Source of the DNA: Caproiciproducens faecalis | GTDB taxonomy: Bacteria; Bacillota; Clostridia; Oscillospirales; Acutalibacteraceae | Assembly: GCF_019448085.1 (NCBI RefSeq) | Contig: NZ_JAGFNZ010000005.1 | Location: forward strand, 1-64,000 | DNA: 64,000 nt | Reading direction: 5' to 3' | In this document: piece after piece, positions 15,686-24,390 of the stretch | Position numbering within the stretch: position 1 is the first letter of the stretch | Layout: every line of letters starts with the position of its first letter | Notes under the pieces: generated by a model | What the model was told of the DNA's origin: nothing | Databases searched by the model: none | What the model saw: the letters and a program-made list of their open reading frames with translations, nothing else | Made by a program: the position numbers and the translations under genes

Positions 15686-16440
15686 ATGGAATACACCATT
15701 CAGAAACTGGCGCGCATGTCGGGCGTTACTACACGAACCCTGCGGTACTATGATGAGATCAATCTCCTTAAGCCGGCTAGGATGAGCTCATCCGGATACC
15801 GTATCTACGGGCAGGAACAGGTCGACCGCCTGCAGCAAATCCTGTTTTACCGTGAGCTGGACGTCGGTTTGGATGAAATTGGCAGGCTGCTCAGTTCACC
15901 GGATTTTACGGTAAAGGACGCGCTGAGCTCCCACCGTGAAATCTCCTTGCCAAACGGGCGCGGCTTGACGCGCTCATTGCCAATGTGGAAAAAACACTGG
16001 CTTATGCGAAAGGAGAACAAGACATGGCCGATCAGGAAAAATTTGAAGGCTTTAAACAGAAGCTCGTTGATGAAAACGAACAAAAATACGGTGCGGAGAT
16101 CCGTGAAAAATACGGCGAAGAAGCCGTGAACAGGAGTAATCAAAAGCTAAAAAATATGACACAGGAAGAATACGACCGGATTACCGCTCTGAATGAGGAA
16201 CTGATGCAGACGCTTTTAAAAGCGTATCAGACGGGCGACCCGGCCGGAGAACTCGCGCAGCGCGCGGCGGATCTGCATCGTCAGTGGCTGTCTTTCTACT
16301 GGGACAGCTACAGTAAAGAAGCGCACGCTGGAGTTGCACAGATGTATGTGGATGACCCGCGTTTCACCGCCTATTATGACAAAAAGCAGCCTGGATTGGC
16401 CGCGTTTCTGCGTGATGCGGTCCTGATTTATACAGCGTAA
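15686..16440 (+). pseudogene. MerR/TipA-type regulator interrupted by a frameshift
   Basis: The first reading frame (15686-16129) begins with a MerR winged-helix domain (TIQKLARMSGVTTRTLRYYDE). It loses family resemblance after SSHREI at about 15941. The family sequence resumes in another frame as LAKRARLDALIANVEKTLAYA, followed by a TipAS ligand-binding domain ending at 16440. One missing base between about 15941 and 15948 explains the break: 755 bases plus one would give 251 codons and a stop, the normal length for TipA-like regulators. A genuine mutation, an assembly error or programmed frameshifting are all possible. The intact MerR-type promoter upstream argues that decay, if real, is recent. 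Confidence 0.82.
16024..16440 (+). CDS. TipAS-like ligand-binding domain, possible separate product
   Basis: Inside the frameshifted regulator, AGGAG (16011-16015) stands 8 bases before the ATG at 16024. That ATG opens a 138-residue frame covering just the TipAS domain (starting MADQEKFEGFKQKL). In Streptomyces, tipA makes a full-length TipAL and, from an internal start, a stand-alone TipAS that sequesters thiopeptide antibiotics. The same internal start is visible here and would be unaffected by the frameshift upstream. Whether the short protein is made is inference. Confidence 0.55.
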   Translation: MADQEKFEGFKQKLVDENEQKYGAEIREKYGEEAVNRSNQKLKNMTQEEYDRITALNEELMQTLLKAYQTGDPAGELAQRAADLHRQWLSFYWDSYSKEAHAGVAQMYVDDPRFTAYYDKKQPGLAAFLRDAVLIYTA

Positions 16441-16486
16441 TATCCGGCCTCCTGCGCCTTTCCATTCCAAAAACCCGCACAAATAA

Positions 16487-16518
16487 AGAACCGGTAAACT
16501 CAAAGGTTTACCGGTTCT
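16487..16518 (-). terminator. Terminator-like hairpin between the MerR gene and the DUF2207 gene
   Basis: AGAACCGGTAAAC (16487-16499) pairs with GTTTACCGGTTCT (16506-16518), a perfect 13-bp stem with a 6-base loop, between convergent genes. A second small hairpin, GCCGCTTTAGCGGC, follows at about 16527-16540. Confidence 0.75.
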
Positions 16519-16602
16519 GTTCTTTGCCGCTTTAGCGGCAGCCTGTAAAAGTCATGTGGTTGGTAACCTGCTTCAGTGTGTCTTAAGACGCGCGCCAGTA
16601 CC

Positions 16603-18552
16603 TTATCTGGCGCCGCCTCCTCCGCCGCCTCCAAAGCCTCCGCCGCCGCCGCCGAAGCCTCCGCCTCCAAAACCACCGCCGCCGAAGCCGCCCGAACCTC
16701 CCGAAGATTGCGGGGGATGGGCAAGACGCGTGGCCGAAGTGCTGATGTTGCTGATGGTGCTGCCCAGCACGGAGCCGAAGTCGCTGCCGATGTGGCTGAA
16801 TCCGCCCATGCCGACGGAACGCCCGAACATGTAGTACATATAGCTGCCCCCATAGTTCGTGTAGAGGTAGCCGTCGTCATTCAGCTGAGGATAAACCATT
16901 TTGAGCTGATCGCAGACCTTTTTGGAAATACCCATCATGGTTGCGTAAACCAGGTATTCCTCCCAAAGCGTAAGCTCCGGAACGCCGTATTCTTTCATGC
17001 GCGAGAATTCGAGCATGTATTTTTCCAGTCCGTGCCACACGGCGTAGTCATATTCGCCCTTTGCACTCAGCCTTGTTTTGCCGCTGGCGGCCACTAATAA
17101 CAGAATCCCGAAAATCAGGAATCCTAGGGGAATGTAGACCAGCCAGCCGCCTGTAAGCAAAAGAATCGCAACGGCTCCCGCAATGCTGAGAATTCCCAGA
17201 AGGGAACTGCCCGTTAAAAAGGAGGGCCGGTGCTCATAATATCCCCGCGCGGCGATTTCTCTCTTTGTCTGCGACAAAAAGTTCTCCATACTGCTGTCGA
17301 TGTATTTGCTGTGGTCTTTGGCGTATTTTTCAAACTGCTTCATGGTAAACCGGTCACCGTACGATGACGCAACGGTGGCAATCATATCGTAAAAGGTCTG
17401 CTCGCTTTGTGTGAGCGGCAGTTGTTTGGTATTTCCCAAGATGTTTACCATAAACTCTTTTTTCTCACTGGAGTCAAACCCGACGTATCCCTTGCGCGCC
17501 AGACTCATCAGCGTGGCGCTGAAAACACGCCCCTCTTCTTTGCTGGTTACGCCGCCGCTGTAGTAGTAAAACAGGTTTGCGGCGCCGCCGGGGGAGCTGC
17601 CCTCCGGAATCTCGCGGGTGTATTCGGGAGCATCCACTTGATACGGTTTGGCTTTCTTTTTCAGCCATATCAGAATGAAAATTCCCGCTATCACCAGAAC
17701 AACTCCGGCTACGGCATCCACTACGCCGATAATATAGTTCATGCGCTGCTTTTCAGCCCATTCATCCGCCCACTTCTGCTCTTCCTTTTCAATGTCGCTC
17801 AGGACATTTGCCGTACTGATCCTTGTGGAGGCGGGGAACAGGGAAACGGGCATGCAAACGCGGGTTTCCACCAGCGTCTCCGGTGGAACCTTGTTCGCAG
17901 TAAACGTTATCTGAGTGGGAGAGTTGACGGTTAACTGGCTCTGTGCGGTGCAGTGGAGCCATCCCTTTACTTCTTTGTCCTTTGCGCCGGCCGGAAGAGA
18001 AATGGTGCCGTGCAGCTGAGTAATCGGAATACTGAATTTATTTCCGATAAAAGCGTTGTACAGGACGGAAGTATCCCCGTATACAGCTACAAGGTTCTTG
18101 ATGGTATAGGAAACCCTGAAATTGCGTACGCCGCTTTCGATTGACGGCATGAACCAGCCGATTTCCGTATCCTGTGCCGTATTGTAAATATAACAGACAT
18201 TGTCCTCGGAAAAATAACCGCTCGTCGGGTTAACATCGTCACGGAAGCTGTACTTAACGTTTTCATCCATGTCGTAAACGGATAAGTTTTCGATTCCGCT
18301 GGCCTGCTTTTCATTCACCGGAAAGGTTTTATACAGGTTGCTGTAAGGTTTTCCTCGGCCCTCCAGATTGATGTGCCAGGTTTCCGTTACCTGCATATCG
18401 CCGTTGCTGCTGAGCTGAGAAACGATATCCAGATTTTCCAAAGTCTGCTTTGCACCGTGCTTGTAACCGTCGGCGCTGCTGCCGATGATAAAAAGAACCA
18501 ATAGGATAGCGGCAACGGCCGCAGCCATCCCGCCAAAAAGCTTCTTGGCCAA
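16603..18552 (-). CDS. DUF2207 membrane protein with glycine-rich tail
   Basis: A 649-residue protein with an N-terminal hydrophobic segment (about residues 8-25), an extracytoplasmic DUF2207 domain, a second membrane segment near 275-297, a cytoplasmic region, a hydrophobic pair around 450-485, and a C-terminal tail made almost entirely of Gly and Phe. The layout is typical of DUF2207 proteins, whose function is unknown. They often sit next to lemA, as here, 27 bases downstream in an apparent operon. The start is TTG at 18552, with GGAAGGAG about 8 bases upstream. The low-complexity Gly tail is encoded by GGC-rich repeats. Confidence 0.9.
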   Translation of the reverse strand: MAKKLFGGMAAAVAAILLVLFIIGSSADGYKHGAKQTLENLDIVSQLSSNGDMQVTETWHINLEGRGKPYSNLYKTFPVNEKQASGIENLSVYDMDENVKYSFRDDVNPTSGYFSEDNVCYIYNTAQDTEIGWFMPSIESGVRNFRVSYTIKNLVAVYGDTSVLYNAFIGNKFSIPITQLHGTISLPAGAKDKEVKGWLHCTAQSQLTVNSPTQITFTANKVPPETLVETRVCMPVSLFPASTRISTANVLSDIEKEEQKWADEWAEKQRMNYIIGVVDAVAGVVLVIAGIFILIWLKKKAKPYQVDAPEYTREIPEGSSPGGAANLFYYYSGGVTSKEEGRVFSATLMSLARKGYVGFDSSEKKEFMVNILGNTKQLPLTQSEQTFYDMIATVASSYGDRFTMKQFEKYAKDHSKYIDSSMENFLSQTKREIAARGYYEHRPSFLTGSSLLGILSIAGAVAILLLTGGWLVYIPLGFLIFGILLLVAASGKTRLSAKGEYDYAVWHGLEKYMLEFSRMKEYGVPELTLWEEYLVYATMMGISKKVCDQLKMVYPQLNDDGYLYTNYGGSYMYYMFGRSVGMGGFSHIGSDFGSVLGSTISNISTSATRLAHPPQSSGGSGGFGGGGFGGGGFGGGGGGFGGGGGGGAR

Positions 18553-18579
18553 TCTGTATGCTCCTTCCTTCGCTGAAAA

Positions 18580-19137
18580 TCAGAATTTTACCTGTGGTAC
18601 GGCTTTGTCCGCTTCCGCGATTTCAAAGTATTTCTTCTGTCCGAAATGGAAGATGGAAGCAATAATGTTGGACGGGAAATGCATGACATATTCGTTGTAT
18701 TTCATTGCGGTATCGTTGTAAAACTGGCGGGCAAAAGCAATCTTGCTTTCAATGTCCTTCAGCTGCCCCTGCAGGTCCAGAAAATTCTGGTTTGCTTTCA
18801 AATCCGGGTACTGTTCCGCCGTAGCAAACAAATTTACCATTGCGCGGGAAAGCTTAGCATTGTTCTCCATTGCCTCTTCGGGCGTTTTAGAGCTCATTGC
18901 CGCGCTGCGCCATTTTGTGACCTCTTCCAAGGTCGATTTTTCATGAGAAGCATATCCCTTGACGGTTTCCACAAGGTTGGGGATAAGGTCAAACCTCTTT
19001 TTCAGCTGAACGTCAACCTGTGCCCACCCGTTGTCAACTCTTACCGAAAAAGAGACAAGCTTGTTGTACATGCCTGTAACAGAGAAAATGATAATCAGAA
19101 TAACAGCGGCAATAATGCCAAATGTGATCCAACCCAT
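18580..19137 (-). CDS. lemA: LemA family protein
   Basis: A 185-residue protein with one N-terminal transmembrane segment (about residues 4-22, GIIAAVILIIIFSVTGMYN). A long helical domain follows, with the conserved family stretches VDNGWAQVDVQLKKRFDLIPNL and PEEAMENNAKLSRAM, and the C-terminal YNEYVMHFPSNIIA motif. LemA proteins are membrane-anchored helical bundles of unknown biochemical role. This one precedes the DUF2207 gene by 27 bases and is probably co-transcribed with it. The start at 19137 follows TAGGAGG. Confidence 0.95.
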   Translation of the reverse strand: MGWITFGIIAAVILIIIFSVTGMYNKLVSFSVRVDNGWAQVDVQLKKRFDLIPNLVETVKGYASHEKSTLEEVTKWRSAAMSSKTPEEAMENNAKLSRAMVNLFATAEQYPDLKANQNFLDLQGQLKDIESKIAFARQFYNDTAMKYNEYVMHFPSNIIASIFHFGQKKYFEIAEADKAVPQVKF

Positions 19138-19262
19138 GATGTTGTACCTCCTAATGATAGCAAATTCAATCGGCGGGTGTCTCCTGCCGCAGCCCCGTTT
19201 CAGGGTAATTGCTGTATTGAAATAATATCATACTTTACAGGAAAAGAAAAGTCGGAAGAAGG

Positions 19263-19294
19263 AAAAAGGGGAAAGAACCATCGCTCTTTCCCCT
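19263..19294 (-). terminator. Terminator of the acn-icd-rex operon
   Basis: Read on the minus strand, AGGGGAAAGA pairs with TCTTTCCCCT (19267-19276 with 19285-19294) and is followed by TTTTT. It lies just after the rex stop codon. Confidence 0.88.
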
Positions 19295-19304
19295 GACAGT
19301 ATGT

Positions 19305-19946
19305 TCATTTCTGACTTGGATTTGAAATCCGGTAGCAGAGGGTCATCAGGCTGTCGTTCAAATGAACATTTTCAACAACCGTATCATCATACTTCATCGC
19401 AATATCATAATGGCTGAAGTTCCAGTAATTGCGCACGCCCAGATTGTACAGGCGCTCAATTACCGTATGAACGCCGTCGCGGGGGATGCAGAGCACAGCC
19501 ATGGTTGGCTGCTCTTTCTGGCAAAAATCTTCCAACTCTACCGTGTCGCGTACAATTTGACCGTTGATCCTCGTTCCGGTTTTACTGGGGGAACTATCAA
19601 AAATACCGACTAGTCTAAACCCTTCATCGTCAAACGACATGTGAGATGCGATTGCTCTTCCCAGATTTCCGGCTCCGATCAGAATCGCTTTATATTCATT
19701 GGAAAGTCCCAGAATATTTCCGATTTCATCACAGAGCTGGTCAACAATATATCCGTAGCCCTGCTGGCCGAACCCGCCGAAGCAGTTCAGGTCCTGACGG
19801 ATCTGTGAGGCGGTCAGCCCCAGCTTTACGGAAAGCTCGGTGGAAGAGATTCTGGTAACCCCTTTTTGCTTCAGATGGGTTAAAAAACGATAGTAACGGG
19901 GCAATCTTCTGATTACCGACATTGAAATATTTTCGCGTCTTGGCAT
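19305..19946 (-). CDS. rex: Redox-sensing transcriptional repressor Rex
   Basis: A 213-residue NADH-responsive repressor. It has an N-terminal winged helix (RLPRYYRFLTHLKQKGVTRISS, then LGLTASQIRQDLNCFG) and a Rossmann domain with GAGNLGRA near residues 92-99. The C-terminal domain-swapped helix is present. Rex typically controls fermentation and NADH-oxidising genes in anaerobes. It lies 30 bases after icd on the same strand and is the last gene before a terminator, so it is probably made with aconitase and isocitrate dehydrogenase. I found no clear Rex operator (TTGTGAA-N4-TTCACAA type) in the acn promoter. Confidence 0.97.
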   Translation of the reverse strand: MPRRENISMSVIRRLPRYYRFLTHLKQKGVTRISSTELSVKLGLTASQIRQDLNCFGGFGQQGYGYIVDQLCDEIGNILGLSNEYKAILIGAGNLGRAIASHMSFDDEGFRLVGIFDSSPSKTGTRINGQIVRDTVELEDFCQKEQPTMAVLCIPRDGVHTVIERLYNLGVRNYWNFSHYDIAMKYDDTVVENVHLNDSLMTLCYRISNPSQK

Positions 19947-19976
19947 ACGCTTTACCTCCGTAATTCTGTATCCGGC

Positions 19977-21185
19977 TTAGAGCAGCCGAATCAGACTTTT
20001 ATTGACTTCCTTTAAAAAGGTTTCGGTGTCAACTGCAGTTTTGTTTGGCAGAGTGGAAAGGGCGGCAAGGTCACCGGTCATCATGCCGTTTTCAACTGTC
20101 TGAACAGATGCCTTTTCGAGTTTGTCTGCAAAATCCACAAGCGCAGGGAGGTGATCGAGCTCTCCGCGCTTTTTCAGCGCGCCCGTCCAGGCAAACAGAG
20201 TAGCCATGGAATTGGTGGAAGTTTTTTCGCCCTTCAGGTGTTTATAATAGTGGCGCTGCACGGTACCGTGAGCTGCTTCATATTCATAAATCCCGTCCGG
20301 TGAAACGAGCACGCTCGTCATCATGGCAAGGCTGCCAAACGCAGTTGCAACCATATCGCTCATAACGTCGCCGTCGTAATTTTTACAGGCCCAGATGTAT
20401 CCGCCTTCTGAACGGATTACACGGGCGACCGCGTCGTCAATGAGGGTGTAAAAATAGGTAATACCGGCTTTTTCAAATTTTTCTTTATATTCTGTTTCGT
20501 AAGTTTCCTGAAAAATATCCTTGAAACGATGATCGTATTTTTTTGAAATCGTATCCTTTGTGGAGAACCAGACATCCTGCTTTACGTCAAGCGCGTAGCT
20601 AAAGCAGGAATGGGCAAAACTTTCAATGCTTTTGTCTATGTTGTGCTGGCCCTGAATAATGCCCGATGTCTCAAAATCATGAATCAGCGAGCGTTCTTCG
20701 GTGCCGTCCGCCTTTGTAACGACCAGCTCGGCCTTTGCGCCGGCGGGAACGGTCATCTCCGTGTTTCGGTAAATGTCACCGTAGGCGTGACGCGCAATGG
20801 TAATCGGTTTTTTCCATGTTGTGATAAAGGGCGTAATCCCTTTTACAAGGATGGGGGAACGGAAAACGGTTCCGTCCAGAATGGCACGGATGGTTCCGTT
20901 CGGGGATTTCCACATTTCTTTCAGGCCGTATTCACGCACTCTGTCCGCGTTTGCGGTAATCGTTGCGCATTTTACGGCAACACCGTATTTTTTTGTAGCG
21001 TAAGCGGAATCAAACGTGACCTGGTCGTTGGTTGCGTCGCGGTTTTCCAGGCTAAGGTCGTAATATTCCGTTTTCAGATCAACATAGGGGGTCAGCAGGA
21101 TCTCTTTAATCATTTTCCAGATGATTCTGGTCATCTCGTCGCCGTCCATTTCGACCAGCGGCGTTGCCATTTGAATTTTATTCAT
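19977..21185 (-). CDS. icd: NADP-dependent isocitrate dehydrogenase
   Basis: A 402-residue enzyme of the homodimeric, eukaryotic-like NADP-IDH subfamily. It oxidatively decarboxylates isocitrate to 2-oxoglutarate. The N-terminus ([20 protein letters not shown]), the substrate-binding stretch [16 protein letters not shown] and the coenzyme-region motif [12 protein letters not shown] are all visible. With aconitase 49 bases upstream it forms the citrate-to-2-oxoglutarate arm, whose usual role in fermentative clostridia is glutamate synthesis. The NADP preference is assigned from the subfamily, not from direct inspection of every cofactor residue. Confidence 0.96.
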   Translation of the reverse strand: MNKIQMATPLVEMDGDEMTRIIWKMIKEILLTPYVDLKTEYYDLSLENRDATNDQVTFDSAYATKKYGVAVKCATITANADRVREYGLKEMWKSPNGTIRAILDGTVFRSPILVKGITPFITTWKKPITIARHAYGDIYRNTEMTVPAGAKAELVVTKADGTEERSLIHDFETSGIIQGQHNIDKSIESFAHSCFSYALDVKQDVWFSTKDTISKKYDHRFKDIFQETYETEYKEKFEKAGITYFYTLIDDAVARVIRSEGGYIWACKNYDGDVMSDMVATAFGSLAMMTSVLVSPDGIYEYEAAHGTVQRHYYKHLKGEKTSTNSMATLFAWTGALKKRGELDHLPALVDFADKLEKASVQTVENGMMTGDLAALSTLPNKTAVDTETFLKEVNKSLIRLL

Positions 21186-21234
21186 GAATGATCCTCCGTT
21201 TACTGTAAGTGTTCCGTAGCGTCAAATACGACAA

Positions 21235-23169
21235 TTATTTGTTCTGTTCTTTAATGTAGCTCAGCAGGCCGCCCGCAAGAACGATTTTTCTCTGGCGGTC
21301 GCTCAGTACGGCATCCGCTTCAAAGGAGGTGCCCTTCGTCAGATTCTTTACGGTAACGGTTCCGCCGTTTTCAACGGTGGCACGGATGTCCGGCAGCTCC
21401 AGCTCATCCATCTGGTCAATTCCATCATAATCCTTCTCATTTTTAAACACGAGCGGCAAAATTCCCGCGTTTGCCAGATTGGCGCAGTGAATGCGGGCAA
21501 AGCTCTTTGCAACCACCGCTTTAATTCCCAGGTACAGAGGAACCAGAACGGCGTGTTCACGGGACGAACCCTGGCCGTAGTTGGAGCCGCCTACAACAAT
21601 TCCCTTGCCGTATTCGCGGCACCGCTCCGGGAATTCCTTGTCGCATACGCCGAAACAGAAGTTGGAAAGGTAGGGAATATTGGAACGGTAGGGAAGAATT
21701 TTCGCTCCGGCCGGCATAATGTGGTCGGTCGTAATGTTATCGCCGACCTTCAGCAGCGCCTTAGCGGTAATATCCTGCGGCAGAGCGGTGGTGGTGGGGA
21801 CTTCCTTAATGTTCGGCCCGCGCAGGACTTCTACGTCCGTTGCTTCCTTCTCATCGGCGGGGGGAACGATCATATTGTCGTTAATCAGGAATTTTTCAGG
21901 CTGCTCAATGGGTGCTTCCTCGCCCAGTGTCTGGGGGTTGGTCAGAACGCCGTAGATGGCGGAGGCCGCGGCGGTTTCCGGGCTGACCAGATAAATCTGC
22001 CCGTCTGCCGTGCCGGAACGTCCCTCGAAATTACGGTTAAAGGTTCTCAAAGAAATACCGCCGGAATTCGGGGATTGTCCCATACCGATGCAGGGGCCGC
22101 AGGCACATTCCAGAATGCGGGCGCCGGCGGAAATCAGGTCGGCAAGCGCGCCGTTCTGCGCCAGCATATTGTAAACCTGTTTGGAGCCGGGCGCAATCGC
22201 AAGGCTTACGTCCGGATGAACGGTCTTCCCTTTTAAAATGGAGGCGATCCGCATCATATCGCGGTAAGAGGAGTTGGTGCAGGAACCGATGCAGACCTGA
22301 TCTACTTTAATGGAACCGATCTCGTCCACGGTTTTTACCGCGTCCGGGCTGTGGGGACAGGCCGCCATCGGCTTTAATTCGGACAGATTGATTTCTATGG
22401 TTTCGTCGTATTTTGCGTCGGAGTCCGGTTTGAGCTCCACCCAGTCCTTTTCGCGGCCCTGTGCTTTCAGGAAAGAAAGGGTCACTTCATCAGAGGGGAA
22501 GATGGAGGTGGTTGCGCCCAGCTCCGCGCCCATATTGGTAATGGTTGCGCGCTCCGGTACGCTCAGTGTTGCGATGCCGTTCCCGCCGTACTCTACAATT
22601 TTGCCCACGCCGCCCTTGACGGACAAAATACGCAGGACTTCCAGAATAATATCTTTTGCGGAAACCCACGGGGAAAGTTTTCCGGTCAGGTTGATGCGAA
22701 GCATTTTCGGCATGGTGATGTAATATTCACCGCTGCCCATGGCGACCGCAACGTCCAGTCCGCCGGCACCCATCGCCAGCATGCCGATTCCGCCGCCCGT
22801 GGGAGTGTGGCTGTCGGAGCCGATCAGCGTCTTGCCGGGAATTCCGAAGCGTTCCAGATGTACCTGATGGCAGATTCCGTTGCCGGGTCTTGAAAAATAA
22901 ATGCCGTGTTTTTTGGCTACCGTCTGAATGTAGCGGTGGTCGTCCGCATTTTCAAATCCGGTCTGCAGGGTATTATGATCGATATAAGCGACAGAGCGCT
23001 CCGTCTTTACGCGCGGGACGCCCATTGCCTCAAATTCCAGATAAGCCATGGTTCCGGTGGCGTCCTGCGTCAGCGTCTGGTCTATTTTCAAACCGATATC
23101 GCTTCCCGGCGTCATTTCACCGCTCAAAAGATGGGTTTTTATAATTTTTTGTGCTAAAGTCAAACTCAT
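21235..23169 (-). CDS. acnA: Aconitate hydratase
   Basis: A 644-residue iron-sulfur isomerase converting citrate to isocitrate. The [4Fe-4S] ligands lie in GSCTNSSYRDM and CACGPCIGMGQSPNSGG. The N-terminal GSDSHTPTGGGIGM motif and a C-terminal swivel domain (GSNYGQGSSREHA) are present. The start is placed at 23169, giving MSLTLAQKIIKTHL, because GGAAGG lies just upstream; the longer frame to 23229 runs through the promoter. It is first in the acn-icd-rex operon and has its own strong promoter. Confidence 0.96.
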   Translation of the reverse strand: MSLTLAQKIIKTHLLSGEMTPGSDIGLKIDQTLTQDATGTMAYLEFEAMGVPRVKTERSVAYIDHNTLQTGFENADDHRYIQTVAKKHGIYFSRPGNGICHQVHLERFGIPGKTLIGSDSHTPTGGGIGMLAMGAGGLDVAVAMGSGEYYITMPKMLRINLTGKLSPWVSAKDIILEVLRILSVKGGVGKIVEYGGNGIATLSVPERATITNMGAELGATTSIFPSDEVTLSFLKAQGREKDWVELKPDSDAKYDETIEINLSELKPMAACPHSPDAVKTVDEIGSIKVDQVCIGSCTNSSYRDMMRIASILKGKTVHPDVSLAIAPGSKQVYNMLAQNGALADLISAGARILECACGPCIGMGQSPNSGGISLRTFNRNFEGRSGTADGQIYLVSPETAAASAIYGVLTNPQTLGEEAPIEQPEKFLINDNMIVPPADEKEATDVEVLRGPNIKEVPTTTALPQDITAKALLKVGDNITTDHIMPAGAKILPYRSNIPYLSNFCFGVCDKEFPERCREYGKGIVVGGSNYGQGSSREHAVLVPLYLGIKAVVAKSFARIHCANLANAGILPLVFKNEKDYDGIDQMDELELPDIRATVENGGTVTVKNLTKGTSFEADAVLSDRQRKIVLAGGLLSYIKEQNK

Positions 23170-23220
23170 TATCAAGCTTCCTTCCCAATTTGGATTTATC
23201 ACATAGTTAAATATATAACC

Positions 23221-23249
23221 ATTATCCAATAAAAATATGAAAATGTCAA
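23221..23249 (-). promoter_or_regulatory. Promoter of acn-icd-rex with ATTGGATA repeats
   Basis: On the minus strand, TTGACA (23249-23244) and GATAAT (23226-23221) are 17 bases apart. Two direct copies of ATTGGATA (23259-23252 and 23230-23223) are spaced 29 bases apart, one upstream of the -35 box and one running into the -10 box, which suggests a regulator site. Confidence 0.75.
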
Positions 23250-23299
23250 TCTATCCAATTACTTTCTGCGAAAGCATTCTATTTTGCCGCTTTATTTTC

Positions 23300-23328
23300 T
23301 TGATGAATATCACAACTGATGATATAAT
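23300..23328 (+). promoter_or_regulatory. Sigma-A-type promoter for tepA
   Basis: TTGATG (23300-23305), a 17-base spacer and TATAAT (23323-23328), about 85 bases before the start codon. Confidence 0.65.
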
Positions 23329-23412
23329 ATGGTATTGATCTTTTAAAATACATGTTTGCGTGTATGAGAACAGCCTTCTTACGGCACAATAATGCGGTAG
23401 GAGGGATGATTC

Positions 23413-24246
23413 ATGAGTCATAAAAACCTGGAAGATCAAAAGGAAGACCAGAAAGATTATATAAAGCGCGGCAATGATGAGGAAAAAACTGAGAAAACCG
23501 AAAAGCAGACCGACCAAATCATTGACACCGGATCGGTCATTACCGGCAACGGGAAACACCTGATTCATTGTTTGACGATTATCGGTCAGATTGAAGGGCA
23601 CTATATTCTGCCTTCACAAAATAAGACAACAAAATATGAGCATGTCATACCGCAGCTTGTCGCTATAGAGGAAGAACCCACCATAGACGGGCTTTTAATT
23701 ATTTTGAATACCGTCGGCGGCGATGTGGAAGCGGGACTGGCTCTTGCGGAACTGGTAGCGGGGATGAAAAAGCCAACCGTATCGCTCGTACTGGGCGGAG
23801 GTCATTCTATCGGCGTACCGCTTGCGGTTGCGGCCAAGCATTCTTTTATCGCTCCCAGCGCCACGATGACCATTCATCCGGTGCGCATGAACGGGATGCT
23901 GCTCGGTGTTCCGCAGACTCTGGAGTATTTTCAGCGCATGCAGGAACGCATTACCCGGTTTGTTACACAGAATTCCCATATTTCCCCCGAGCGCTTTTAT
24001 GAGCTTTCCATGAACACGCAGGAGCTGGTCATGGACGTGGGCACGGTTCTTGACGGAAACGACGCTGTAACGGAGGGGTTGATCGATTCTCTGGGAAGTC
24101 TTTCCGATGCGATCGACTGCCTTTACAACATGATCGATCAGAACAAGGCGCAGCAAAAGAAAGCCGAAACAAAGACCACGCGCACGGGTACCAAGAAGCC
24201 GGAAGCCAGAACCGGCAGAACGGCCGCCAAAAGCCGAAACACTTAA
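23413..24246 (+). CDS. tepA: ClpP-like serine protease TepA
   Basis: A 277-residue member of the ClpP/crotonase fold. The nucleophile Ser lies in [11 protein letters not shown] and the catalytic His in [10 protein letters not shown], followed by the ClpP-like helix. About 45 charged N-terminal residues and a Lys/Arg/Thr-rich C-terminal tail flank the core and are absent from ordinary ClpP. In Bacillus, TepA is implicated in spore-protein degradation or protein translocation and lies beside spoIIIE. The same neighbourhood is seen here, with ftsK/spoIIIE next. The ATG at 23413 follows GTAGGAGGG. Confidence 0.9.
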   Translation: MSHKNLEDQKEDQKDYIKRGNDEEKTEKTEKQTDQIIDTGSVITGNGKHLIHCLTIIGQIEGHYILPSQNKTTKYEHVIPQLVAIEEEPTIDGLLIILNTVGGDVEAGLALAELVAGMKKPTVSLVLGGGHSIGVPLAVAAKHSFIAPSATMTIHPVRMNGMLLGVPQTLEYFQRMQERITRFVTQNSHISPERFYELSMNTQELVMDVGTVLDGNDAVTEGLIDSLGSLSDAIDCLYNMIDQNKAQQKKAETKTTRTGTKKPEARTGRTAAKSRNT

Positions 24247-24390
24247 AAGTCTGATGGAGAATGAAAAATGGAGCTTTTTCACAGAAACCCTGTTCCTGAT
24301 TCATTCTTCATCTTTAACTACATAATGAATGACGGATTTTGAAAGCAGACAAAGCAGACACAGAAAATGAAAATATAAGGTGATTTAAAG

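Noticed and set aside
16556-16834. Proline-rich frame opposite the DUF2207 tail
   Set aside because: It is the complement of the Gly-rich repeat and a codon artefact.
24254-24325. Possible 23-codon gene between tepA and ftsK
   Set aside because: There is no ribosome binding site and no likeness to YlzJ-type small proteins expected near tepA.
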